From positions 40,553,198 through 40,617,197 of the forward strand of contig NC_083577.1 in assembly GCF_027579695.1 (NCBI RefSeq): a stretch of DNA of 64,000 nt. The letters are read 5' to 3'. The notes under the pieces are model-generated. The model saw nothing but the letters and a program-made list of their open reading frames with translations. It was not told the origin of the DNA and ran no database searches. Positions 34,091 to 46,100 of the stretch are shown here, piece by piece. Origin of the DNA: Neoarius graeffei (Eukaryota > Chordata > Actinopteri > Siluriformes > Ariidae). The first letter of the stretch is position 1. Each line of letters starts with the position of its first letter. Both the position numbers and the translations under genes were made by a program.

Positions 34091-34421
34091 TTGATTCCTG
34101 GCACATATTTATCTTTACTAGTGGTTTGCAAAAGTAGTAATTGAGTCTTCACACTTTGTTTTAATTTGAAATACCACAGATATTCCATTTATTTATTTTC
34201 TAATAAAAATAACATCAAAGCTGTCAAGGTAAGAAACATCTGCCTAGTTGAGGTGATTGACACTGGAAAATTATAAATTGCAGGTAGGCCTGTTGATATT
34301 ATTAATAATATTAATAATAATTGTGTGCAGCACTTAATAAAGGTCAAATAAATAGGCCTATAAAATAAATACATTTTAAAAAACAGTGAAATTATAATAA
34401 TATGAGCAATAGATCAATAGA

Positions 34422-34997
34422 TCACAGCAGTTGTGCTGTGTCCTGCACGTCATTGCTCTCATCCATGGCCAAAGCAAAAAACTTGAATTCTGACGCTTTC
34501 TCATTCAGCTGGTCATACACGTTGTCCCCCAAATCTTCGGTTCGCCTGGTCATAGTAGGTGCGGAGAGACTCACCGCGTTGAGCGCATCCTTCTTGTCGG
34601 GACACACCTCCTCGGCCACAGCAAGCATGCATACTTTAACAAAGTCCCCATCAGTAAACGGCTTTCCATGGGTAGCTAGTAGGTGAGCTACCTTATAGCT
34701 AGCTCGGCCAGCAGCCTGGTTGAGCTGGGTTTGGTGAAGGAATACATTCTGTTGTGCAGCCAGTCCGCATTTCATCCTCCGAATCCTGTCTTCTCTTGTT
34801 TGCCCTCGCAAACTAGCATACTCTTTGTGGCAGGTTTCGTAGTGACGACGCAGATTGTATTCTTTGAAAACTGACACACTTCCTTTACATACAAGACAAA
34901 CTGCACAGTCCTTACACTGAACGAAAAAATAATCGGTGGTCCACTGTTCTTTAAAAACTCTGCACTCTCTGTCAGCTTTTCGCTGACCGCTAGCCAT
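34422..34997 (-). pseudogene. hAT transposase, N-terminal third (GTF2IRD2/Charlie8-like)
   Basis: 191 codons from MASGQRKADRECRVFKEQW. A BED-like zinc-binding region is visible (CLVCKGSV, then H and C in LRRHYETCH), then AHLLATHGKPFTDGDFVK and FALAMDESNDVQDTAQLL, the start of the hAT catalytic domain with its DESxD segment. The frame ends at a stop just after this, and the remaining domain including the C-terminal dimerisation part is missing. This resembles the transposase from which vertebrate GTF2IRD2 and related genes derive. Confidence 0.8.
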
Positions 34998-35489
34998 TTT
35001 GCTGTCCTGAACACTGACAGTTCTCTGCGCGTGCGCTGCCTGTCACTGCTTGACCGCGAGCATATGACGAAAATTCGGAAAATATGAATAGTTCATTTTA
35101 TAACTAAATATCAATTTTAATTGATAAAATCAACAAAATACAAGATGCAGACGTTATTATTTGCCAAAAAGTAATTTAAAAAAAATAGGCCATGACCACT
35201 TTTGGGGATTGCCTCATAGGGCCGGTTCAAGTGGTGGGGGGCAGAGGGGCTGGGGGGCCGGTCAAAGGGGGGGTGGCGGGCCAGAGTCGGCCCGCGGGCC
35301 GTAGTTTGATGACCCCTGGGCTAGGCGATATATCGATAATTTGTCTTTATCATCATATGACCATTCATATCAATAGCCAACTGAATACCACGATTTAACA
35401 GAAATATCAACTTTCCTCTAGAAATAAACAGATAGCTGCAGTGTTTTTGCTTCATGAATACATCAATAAAGAGTCTGCATCATGTGTAA

Positions 35490-36830
35490 TGCTACAGGCC
35501 CAAGAATGTCAAGCCCACCTGTACAACAGAGGGACACGGCTATGAGAATTTGCACTGTGAGATAAAGTGCTTATAGTACTGCCCATGTTGAGCTCAAAAT
35601 TACTTGCCAATTGGCAAGGGTCCTTTGAGGTCACACGGCGAATTGGGGAAGCTGACTATGAGGTCAGACGCCCAGACAGAGGGGACGCATGTCAAATTTA
35701 CCACCTCAATCTCCTGAAACTGTGAAGAGAGGAGGCTCCTGTGGCTCTGGCGATGGTAGTTCCGGAGAGGGTGGAGCTGGGAGGGAAGTCAAAAGGTGTG
35801 ACCCAATTCATCTTGGTCACCTGTGGAGACTACCTCTCACCATCCCAGAGAGCACAGGTTATTAGGTTACAGGAGAAATTCTGCAATGTGTTCTTGCCCC
35901 CCCCTGGTCACAATAATCTCATAGAGCACCACATTGAGACTCCCCTGGGCGTGGTGGTGCGCAGCCACCCGTATCGGCTCCCCAAGCACAAGAAAAATGT
36001 GGTTCGGGATTAACTCAAGGCGATGCTTTTTACGGGAGTAATTGAGGAGTCACACAGTGACTGGAGCAGCCTGGTGGTCTTGGTTCCCAAGACTGACAGG
36101 AGAGTCCAGTTCTGTGTGGACTGTAGAAAAGTCAACGTGGTGTCTAAATTTGATGCATATCCGATGCCTCACATTGATGAACTGCTCGAGCAGTTAGGTG
36201 CAGCTCACTTTTATCCAATACTGGATTTGACAAAGGGATATTGGCAGATCCCCTTGACTCCATTATCCAGTGAATAAACGGCCTCGTCCACTCCGTTTGG
36301 TTTACACCAATTTGCCACCCTTCCTTTCGGGTTGTTTGGGGCCTCAGCGACATTTTAGCGTCTCATGGATCGAATCCTCTGTCCACACAATGCGTCTGCC
36401 ACTGTCTATTTAGATGGCATTATTATTTATAGTAATGATTGGCAGTGGCATTTACAACTTTTAAGGGCTGTCCTGAGATCGCTGAGGCATGCGAGGCTCA
36501 CAGCAAACCCAAAAAAGTGTGCAGTTGAACAGGTAGAATACGGTATCTGGGCTTCCACTTGGGGCATGGGCAGGTGCATCCCCAAATTGATAAGACTGCA
36601 GCAATTGTGGCCTGCCCAAGATCTACAACCAAAAAGGGGGTGAGGCAGTTCCTGGGGCTGGCTGGCTATAAAAGGTGGTTCATGTCTAACTTTTCAGATG
36701 TCACCAGCCCGCTGACTGTCCTCACTAAAAAGGGGGTACCAAATCCAGTCCAGTGGATGGAACCATGCGAACAGGCTTTTGGGCAGGTTAAAGTGGTTGG
36801 GGGGAGCAATTTGCTGCGCCTGTCTCCGGT
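35490..36830 (+). mobile_element. Second Gmr1-like Ty3/gypsy fragment (broken)
   Basis: The + strand shows the C-terminal end of integrase (KLLANWQ, YEVRRPDRG, CQIYHLNLLKL near 35600-35720), followed at once by reverse transcriptase (NLIEHHIETPLGVVV, SDWSSLVVLVPK, FCVDCRKVNVVSKFDAYPMP, LDLTKGYWQIPL, VYLDGIIIYSNDW) and the start of the RNase H connection. The order again is integrase before reverse transcriptase. No LTRs, gag or protease were seen. It is an internal fossil fragment with several breaks, older than the element at 1443. Confidence 0.85.
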
Positions 36831-37239
36831 TCCTCGTTGCCCAGACGTAAAAAGTTGTTACAGCCTATTACATTACAATCTTACTGTGGGATCCAGTGGG
36901 AGATGGAGGAGCAGACACTGGGTCACAAAAGCAAAGCAAATTCTGGAGCAAAGAGCAAAAACACAGCACGCCAGCACAGCACTGGAACTCCCATGTCTTG
37001 GGAGCAACGCATATTTATGACAGGTGTCTGACGAGCCTGAACTGGCCACAAATGTGCACAAGAGCACGTGAGCGCTGCCTGACCCCCTAGCGTGTGCTGC
37101 AACAGTCTGCATGTGCTGTCATATTCTTTTGTCTCTGAATGTTATTCCATAGTATAATGTGTATCATGATAAATATCGCTATTGTGAAAATGTCAGAAAA
37201 TTTCGCAATATATTTTTTAGGTCATATCACCTAGCCCAG

Positions 37240-38285
37240 TGGGTTCATGCTTCAATATGTTGATATTGGGCAGTACTTAATCAAGTTCTCTTTTCATATT
37301 TTTTTTTTCAGTGTAGTGATAGGGTCAGATATTGTCTGTGGAAACCACATACGCTATGACATGCCACATATTGCTACAAAATTATTACACAATATAATGG
37401 TTGGATTTTTGTCAAAAATTCATATCCATATTTTTCTTCCATTAATAATGCTCTGATTATTTTACGTTCGAATGCTAAGCATGATCAGTGACCTTTACAT
37501 GAACTGCACAATACAAGGCTCTGTCAACCAGCTGTGACCTTTGTTTCTTTTCTTAGACTGTGTATTCTGCACAAGACTGTATCTTTCAGTTTTATGATCA
37601 CCAGCCAAAGCTTTCTTCAGAAATTCTTGAATAGCCGCTAAGTAATTGTCGAATGGAACAAAGATATTCACAGAGAAAAGTCTCTTCTTAAACACCTTAA
37701 TGAGATAATTCTAAAAGTCTATTTGTGTAAACATTATATACACAAGGACAAGTTTGCTAATATAGTAAGTATGCCAATTTATAAAACTAAAATAAAAAAT
37801 AGAATTAACAAAATTATTTGCATTAAGGATAAATCATTGTTTATCATTATGTAGCAGATACAGAGAAAGTATTTTGCCTGCCTGCTTGCCAACAAGAGGT
37901 ACATAGCATTTATACTGTTTTACTGAAAATGAAACATTCTAATATTCTGAGATACTAGCTTTCTGAATTTTATGAGCTACAAGCAACAATCATTAAAACA
38001 AACAAAAAAAAGCCTTGAGATATTTCACTTTCCATGTAATGAATCTGGAATGTATGAAAGTTTAACTTTTTGAATTAAATTACAAAACGAAATTGACTTT
38101 TTCACAATATTCATTTCACAGACACACACACACACACAATTTGCAATCATTCACACCTCAGGGCAGCCCCACAACACCTGCAAAATTTACCAGCTCTCAA
38201 AAAACTTGCAATTACCTCTTCTTACATTTGTCCTGTTGCAATGTGCATTCACACCGATTTTTTTTTTTTTAGTTCTGCATAGGTA
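37240..38285. other. Gene-free spacer with a duplicated 3' flank block
   Basis: No gene seen. 37718-37880 is a diverged direct repeat of 39605-39755 (shared GTAAACATTATATACA, TTTGCTAATATAG, ATAAATCATTGTTTATC, GTAGCAGATACAGAGAAA). Since 39605 lies at the presumed 3' end of rabl3, this may be a relic of a duplicated gene tail. Confidence 0.6.
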
Positions 38286-38290
38286 CAACA

Positions 38291-39122
38291 TAGGGAGTGG
38301 CACAGTGGTGTAGTGGTTAGCACTGTCGCCTCACAGCAAGAAGGTCCTGGGTTCGAGCCCAGCGGCCGACGAGGGCCTTTCTGTGTGGAACTGTGGGTGG
38401 TAAAAGAGAGCAACTGGACTTGCTTGAAGATTCTTGAAGACGTTTCACCTCTCATCCGAAAGGCTTCTTCAGTTCTGTCTGACTGGTAGGGAGCATCAGG
38501 TATTTGTCCTCTCATGGATGAAGTCATCCTGTTGGTGTGGGTCAACTGGGGGCTGGTTGTGAATGGCCTCGAGAGTCATTAGGGTGATCAATGGAATGCT
38601 GATTCTCTCTGTCCTCCTGTGAGTCACTGAAAACAGCTGGGTTTTGGTGTGCATTCAGTTGTCTGGGAAGTGTGCCAAGGACTGCATTGTAGGTGGCTGA
38701 TAAATGATGTCTTAGACCCCCACCTCTGTTCAGTGATGGCTGTTCCAGGTTGACAAAAATGGCTTCTTTAACTCCTCACTCATACCAACGATCCTCTCTG
38801 GAGGATCCACAGTTTTTTACCACCCACAGTTTACCATGACCTGGATGACTGAGAATCTTCACAGACATCTTTCTGTGTGGAGTTTGCATGTTCTCCACAT
38901 GGGTTTCCCCCACAGTCCAAAGACATGCAGGTTAGGCTAATTGGTGGCTCTAAATTGCCCATAGGTGTGAATGTGAGTTTGTCTCAATGTGTCAGCCCTG
39001 CGATGACCTGCGACTTGTCCAGGGTGTACCCCGCCTCTCACCCATAGTCAGCTGGGCAACTATGCTCCAGCTTGCCTGCAACCCTACACAGGATAAGCGG
39101 CTTCAGATAACAGATGGATGGA
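38291..39122 (+). mobile_element. Older SINE split by a Penelope-like fragment
   Basis: A diverged SINE copy (TGGCACAGTGGTGTAGTGG at the left, GGATAAGCGGCTTCAGATAA at the right) interrupted at 38390-38868. Confidence 0.85.
38390..38868 (-). mobile_element. Penelope-like retroelement 3' fragment
   Basis: The 13-bp duplication CTTTCTGTGTGGA flanks it (38377-38389 and 38869-38881). The - strand encodes pieces such as EAIFVNLEQPSLNRGGGLRH and LSATYNAVLGTLPRQ, which I recognise as the C-terminal part of fish Penelope/Neptune-type proteins. GTGGGTGGTAAA near the left end is inverted near 38815. It is strongly 5'-truncated and dead. Confidence 0.7.
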
Positions 39123-39599
39123 GGTACTGTACAACATAGCACATGTTAACATTAGATAGTTCACTGATGATAGATACCACAGAAATCACCTCAGACATAT
39201 CATATGCACCTCTTGCCTTGCTTAAATTCAACATCAAACTCACACTGGTTTGATCGCTTTGGCTTAATTTCATATTTTAGAAAAGAAAGTATGGGTAATA
39301 GTCTGGAAACAGAAATATTTTTCCATACTCTCATTTTTCTATACTTATTCAGACCCAAAAATGACTAAAATCAAAGTCCATTCTTTTCCATAGGAACCCT
39401 GTAAACAGTTTCTCAAATAAGTCAATTTTCCCTTCTGTATGCCAAATATATTTAAGTATTATGATTATAATTATACACATTTTAGATCATTCTTCTTTGT
39501 AGATTTCCTTTCTAAAGCAGTTTCCTGCCAAATGTATTTAGAAGTGATGAAATGCAGTAACAAAGCTGCAATGGTGAACATTCATGTGAGAAAAGTTTC
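39123..39599. other. Unassigned spacer
   Basis: AT-rich, no gene or repeat family recognised. It lies just beyond the presumed rabl3 polyadenylation site. Confidence 0.4.
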
Positions 39600-39605
39600 T
39601 TTATT
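39600..39605 (-). terminator. Likely rabl3 polyadenylation signal
   Basis: AATAAA on the - strand, about 555 bases past the stop codon. No transcript evidence is available here. Confidence 0.45.
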
Positions 39606-40159
39606 CATGTAAACATTATATACAAATTTGCTAATATAGCAAGTATGTCAATTTATAAAACTGCATAAATTACAGTATTAAGTAACAACAAAAAAAAATT
39701 CATTAAATGATAAATCATTGTTTATCCTACGTAGCAGATACAGAGAAATTATTTTGTGTGAGCAAGTGTATTATGTGGCTCATAAAAGGTGTATTCAGAA
39801 CAGGTACCTGGGTGTTTGAATTAAGCTTGAACAAAACTTAAGAAAATACAGACTCCTTGTCAGTCTATGTTTAACATTTTCACATTGTACACATGCAAAT
39901 ACTTAACTGGGAAGAGCATGTATAAAATGGGTGGACATGTAAAATACGTAAACACACCTTAATTTAGTCTTATTCTGCAATTTTACTTTGAAAATCTCAC
40001 ACTAAAAGAAACAAGACGTCTTTTAATGGTCAGTTAAGTCATGTTCCTTCACAAAACACACCCAGGGCCACCTGCACAAAAAACACACAGATATAGTAAA
40101 AGGGGAGTTTCATAAACCACGCAGGATGAAAACCACAAGCCTGTGTTATTTCTCGATAC

Positions 40160-43100
40160 TCAGTCATAGTGAAGACTCTTGAAGTTGAACCGCTTCCTGT
40201 CTGTGAAGCCCGTCATCTACAAACAAGAACAGGACAGAATGAGAAATTCAATCCACAGCAAGACATCAAGAAAAATGAAGTTGTTTTTAAAAAAAAATAA
40301 TAATTTTGTATTCTTCCTTAGCAGGAAACATTTGTTTATGCTACAAAAGCAAAACACTGTGGTGGTCATCGAGTTCATGATTCTAATCAGAGTAAAATAC
40401 CACATACTGCAGTATCACACAAAAACAGAAAATACTCACTTGACTCGGGTCTCTGCTGAAGTATCTCTTTTCTATAACCTGGAACATCAGAAAAACAATC
40501 CAACATTTACTCTTGGTTTATACACAGCCCCTTCAGGGTCATGGTAGCGATTTGTGTCTGCACTTGTGCAAGTTCCCTCACAATTCTTTTGCATTAACCC
40601 TAACCCGACCCTTATTGCAAGGTAGCACAAAAGTATTGTGAGGGAACGCAAAAGTAACTTTACAAAATCACCATGACTATAACAGGCCTCTGTAGGTTTA
40701 CACCTGATTTGGGCAGATGTAACACATGAATTAGCTAAATATTACCTCACAATATTCATATAAAAATCTCATCTCATCTCATTATCTCTAGCCGCTTTAT
40801 CCTTCTACAGGGTCGCAGACAAGCTGGAGCCTATCCCAGCTGACTACGGGCGAAAGGCGGGGTACACCCTGGACAAGTCGCCAGGTCATCACAGGGCTGA
40901 CACATAGACACAGACAACCATTCACACTCACATTCACACCTACGGTCAATTTAGAGTCACCAGTTAACCTAACCTGCATGTCTTTGGACTGTGGGGGAAA
41001 CCGGAGCACCCGGAGGAAACCCACGCGGACACGGGGAGAACATGCAAACTCCACACAGAAAGGCCCTCGCCGGCCCCGGGGCTCGAACCCAGGACCTTCT
41101 TGCTGTGAGGCAACAGCGCTAACCACTACACCACCGTGCCGCCCATATAAAAATCAATTTACAAAAAAAGATATATAGTGGGAAAACAGGACTTAATTAA
41201 TCCAAGTGATATAACAATTTTAATTTATATTAAATTAATTAAAATGGCATTGTTTGTACCAATGCACCATAAAGTACATACATAAAAAAATATTAATACA
41301 TTTTAAATTAAAATCTACCACCATAAAGGGGGGGGGGGATCAATATTCAAATATTCAGCCAGGTTGGTGGCAGTTCAGCACAATAAATAAATAAATTTCA
41401 CTATTGGGTCCAAAAACAGCCTTTTAATGACAAAACGGTAGTTTGTCAGTTTAGGTCCAGGTAAATCAAAGCCACTCTGGCTTTGTTAATATGTCCTGAA
41501 GACTTGCACTGGTCTGTGTCTATGTGTCAGCCCTGTGATGACCTGGCGACTTGTCCAGGGTGTACCCCGCCTTTCGCCTGTAGTCAGCTGGGATAGGCTC
41601 CAGCTTGCCTGCGACCCTGTAGAAGGATAAAGCGGCTAGAGATAATGAGATAAGAATGAGACGTGCACTGAAGTGTAGGTTATATTATTCTCACTGACTG
41701 CTGAACGCACCACTCACACTGCAGTCTTTGCACGGTAGACAATAATGCACTATTGCTTTACAATGTCTTTCACACACACACACACACACACACACTGTAC
41801 ATTTATTTACTCCCTTCTCATAAACTACCTTAATATGCACACTCAACTCTGTACTTTATGTTGTTTGTGTCTGGACTTCATATTGTTTGTGTCGTTTATT
41901 GTCTGCAGTGTTGCACTTTATGTTGTATGGTAGATTGTAGTCCTGTGATGTTTAATGTAGCACAGTGGTCCTGGAGAAACGTCATTTTGTTTTAACTGTG
42001 TATTGTACCAACTGCATATGGTTGAAATTAGGGATGTCCCGATCAGGTTTTTTTGCCCTCCGATCCGATCATTTGATTTTGAGTATCTGCCGATACCGAG
42101 TCCCGATCCGATACTTCTTATCCATAAAAAAATAATAAAGACGAGGAAAGAAACGGATCCAGGATGTTCCTCATTTTTTATTTAACACCTTATTTTAACA
42201 TCCAACAACTCCGTTAGCAAACAGAGCACTTACGTGAGGTAGTTTGAACAATAAATAACACAAATTAAAAACATAACCTTAAAATACCTGGCAGGAATGT
42301 AAACAAATAAAAAAATAAAAGTGCCACAGTGCCGGTAATTTGCTTTTAAGAACGCATCTCACAGTGGTATACAGTAATTTCAATTAAGGAAATTAACGTT
42401 TTTCTTGATGAAAACAAGCATTTCTACCCTTTCAGGTTTGAGCCTGTTTCTTTTGTCATCCAACAAGTTTGCAACAGCACTAAAAACTCGCTGTATTGTG
42501 TCGGGTGTTTGTTTATCAGGTTTGTCGTATTAAATGCGGCCCTTTCCTGTCCACCCCTTGAAATTCCAACTTTACATATTTCACAGTTTGCTATGGCAAT
42601 GTTGTTGTCATCAACTTTGAAATACTGCCACACCGCAGACATGCTCTGCTTTCCGCTTTGAACTGCTTTCGTGTTCAACTTTGACGGCAACAGGCAGCCA
42701 ATAACCAATAGTGTCTCTGCTACACAGTGAGGTCATGCCGCACGCGTTGATGTTGCTGTGTTGAGACAAGAGGTCTGGTCTCACTCTGTGCCAACGCATA
42801 GCTATTGATGTGTTAAAAATGAGAATACATTGTATAGATATATATCCGATCCCTGATCGGGAGGTAATGCCCGATTCCGATCGAGTCTGAAACCACGTGA
42901 TCGGGCCCGATTTCCGATCACGTGATCGGATCGGGACATCCCTAGTTGAAATGACAAAGCGTTGACCTTGACTATACCCACTACATGTTCAACTTTGCTC
43001 GGAATGATAAAAAGAACTTTCTAGAAGTTTGTTATTTCCTACTATTCATTCATATTATCATAAACTGTATTTCCAACCTTGCACAGTTTACTATTATATG

Positions 43101-46100
43101 CCAAAAAGTTGTATTTTGATGCCATATAATGCTGTTTGATTGACAATCAGTAGTTGTTGGAAAATGTGGTCAACAATTGGACACAATAAATGAGTAGGAC
43201 ATCTTCAGTAGCTTTAACACAGACACTGGACTTCCAATAGCAAAGTTTGCACACCCCTACTCATAGGTTTTTCTGTATTTTGAGCCTTTTCTACATTGTA
43301 CAACAATACTGAGGACATCAAAACTATGAAATTACATGGAACATATGGAATTATATAGTAAACAAAAACGTGTTAAAAAATAGTAATATTTTAGATTCTT
43401 CAAAAGTAGCCAGTGTTTACCTTGACAAGGCTTTGCACACTATTGGTATTATCTTAACCAGCTTCATGAGGTAGTCACCCAGCATGCTTTTCAATTAACA
43501 GGTGCCTCGTCAAAAGTTAATTAGTGGAATTTCTTGTCTTCTTAATGTGCTTGAGATCAAACAGTAAATAATAAATACAGTAAATTGCCCTATTCTACAA
43601 CTTTAGTAATCTATATTACGTCAAGAACCGCTCAACTAAGTAAAGAGAAACGGCATCCATCGTTTTTTTTTTTTAAAGATTTTTTGGGGCTTTTTTCACC
43701 TTTATTGGATAGGACAGTGTAGAGACAGGAAATGAGCGGGGGAGAGAGAGAGAGGCGGGGAGGGATCGGGAAATGACCTCGGGTCGGAATCGAGCCCGGG
43801 TCCCTGGATTTATGGTATGGCGCCTTATCCACCTGAGCCACGACGCCCCCGACATCCATCGTTACTTTAAGACATGCAGTGTCTCAATTAATAAAAATAA
43901 AGGGAAAACAAATTCGATGGTGTGTTCAAACTTTTGACTGGTACTGTATCTTACCTTGTCAAAAAACCTGCTCAGCTTTACAGCATTAGATGAGCCAGCA
44001 GCAAAGTAGCGTGGATTTGTGCAGTCCTAAATGACAGGCAAATACAATAAAATAATAAACAATCAGAACTAAAATCACAAAGGAAACATCAAGGAATAAA
44101 AGTTCTTCTGGCTGTTAAAATTTTCCTAATATTTCCAGTCGTGTAAAAATCACCCACAAGGTTGATCTCCTCCGCGTTGAAGTCTTCAGACAGGAAACCA
44201 GTGCGAGTCAGGACGTCATTCCTCTTGTTTTCAGGGATCTGATCATACTTGGTGCCAATTAGCAGGAGAGGGATGGTGTTGTCTGCAAACTGCTCTCTGT
44301 CATAATCCCTGCATGTCCATATCAGTAAGACTAAGATTTATATGCATATATATGAAAATTACTACAGGAGTACTGAAGCATTCTAGTTTAGTACTCTTAC
44401 TCCTAGATACCTACTGCTTTCCTATAATGCTTTGCAGGGCTACACATGGAGCTACTCACGTAAAGAAGCACACTTGGGCAACAGGTAAACACTAATAAAC
44501 CTATTTAAAATCATTGCTTCACTTTCACTCAACACTAACTGAGGTTGGCTCACCCATTCGACACGATGACTCCTGTTGGAGAAGAGTCTTTGTTTAATGC
44601 CTCCATTGACCAGCGATACAGATTCTGAGAGGATTTTTTGTTGGTCAGATCATGAACTAGAATAATGCCTGTAAAAATATTCCTGCATCACTAATCCACC
44701 ATTACACAAGAGCATATTTATTATCTTATGTATAAATAACTCCAGTGTAATACCTAAATGTCACAGACACTATTTAGCCATCAAGCCATTGTTATACTCC
44801 ATTTCTGCTCATCAAGTATGATAACGTAATGTTTTGAAATACCTTACCATTAACCGAATTGTAGAAAACAGCTCTGGTGCTTTTAACACTACTTGCACTT
44901 CCCACAGAGCCTCCAACATCCCACAGTTCAATGTAGTACGTCTTCTCTTCCGGTGTGCCTTCTTTATAGTCATGGACCTACAGATAAGATAAGAAACATA
45001 ACATAATAAAATGTTTATTTAGGATAGCCCAATTATGTGCACAGTTCACAATCTCAAATTGCCACCATGAACATCTTTTCACTGGGGTCCTCATACAGTC
45101 ATACACACACTAACCTAACCGCATGTCTTTGGACTGTAGGGGAAACCGGAGCACCTGGAGGAAACCCACACAGACAGAAAGAACATGCAAACTCCACACA
45201 GAAAGGCCCCCCCATCAGCCACTGGGCTCGAACTCAGAACCTTCTTGCTGTGAGGCAACAGTGCTAACCACTACACCATCATGCCGACATTTTTTAAAAA
45301 TAATGGAACATAAATAATGTCCAAATGTGATATACAGTCCCAGTCAAAAGCATGGACACCTTTTAATGCAAAAGGTTTTTTTAATTTTATTTTTATTAAT
45401 TAAAAGGCACTTCACATCTTAAAGTAACAATGGAATGTCATTTCTCTTTACTTAGTTGAGCGGTTCTTGACGATGTGGATGACTACAGTTGTGGAATCAA
45501 GCTATTTCCTGTTTTCATTATTGACCATTTGATAAATGCATTAAGAAAGCAAGAAATTCCACTAATTAACTTTTGACGAAGCACACCGGTTAACTGAAAA
45601 GCATTCCAGGTGACCCGCTCATAAACCTGGTTAAGATAATGCCAATAGTGTACAAAGCATCGAAGTAAATGGTGGTGACTTGGAATAATCTAAATATGAA
45701 ACTTTTTTTTAAACTCTTTTTGTTTACCTCATAATTCTATGTTATTTCATAGTTTTGATGACTTTGGTATTGATCTACAATGTAGAAAATAGTCAAAATA
45801 CAGAAAAATCTATAAGCGAGTAGGTGTGTCCAAACTTTTGACTGGCACTGTACATGTACTTTTATTCCATTTAAGGCCTTGGAAATTACTTGTATAAAAT
45901 AGTGTAGACATGTGCTCAATTATTAAAACACCTTAATGAAATAATTCTTTAAAAAAAAATGAAATAAGGGAGGGGCTGCAGGTTTTTGTCACTAAGGATA
46001 ATCGGCATTTTTTCACTCAGGGTACACATTTGGAGAAATAAAATGTTATGCAGGTGTATTTTAAAAAAAGGCAGCTTTCTTGTATTAAACTTATGTTTAC

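Larger units (their letters stand above)
33654..35318 (-). mobile_element. hAT transposon with perfect 8-bp target duplication
   Basis: Ends CAGGGGTCACCAAAC (33654) and GTTTGATGACCCCTG (35318), flanked by GGCTAGGC at 33646-33653 and 35319-35326. It contains the start of a transposase on the - strand and a 14-bp minisatellite. The ends are G-rich. It lacks most of the transposase, so it is non-autonomous. Confidence 0.93.
33645..37236. mobile_element. Unclassified DNA repeat split by later insertions
   Basis: The left end GGGCTAGGCGATATATCG (interrupted by the hAT element after GGGCTAGGC) and the right end, whose complement reads GGGCTAGGTGATATGACC (37219-37236), are inverted counterparts. 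The family with GGGC...GATATATCGAT ends is common in fish genomes. I cannot name it and found no clear target duplication. Inside are the hAT element and a Gmr1-like fragment. Confidence 0.55.

Noticed and set aside
33749-34144. 131-codon + strand open frame made of Tyr-Ile-Pro-Thr/Ser-Pro-Leu-Tyr repeats
   Set aside because: It is the translation of a 14-bp minisatellite in a transposon. The unit length is not a multiple of three, and no domain or start context supports it.
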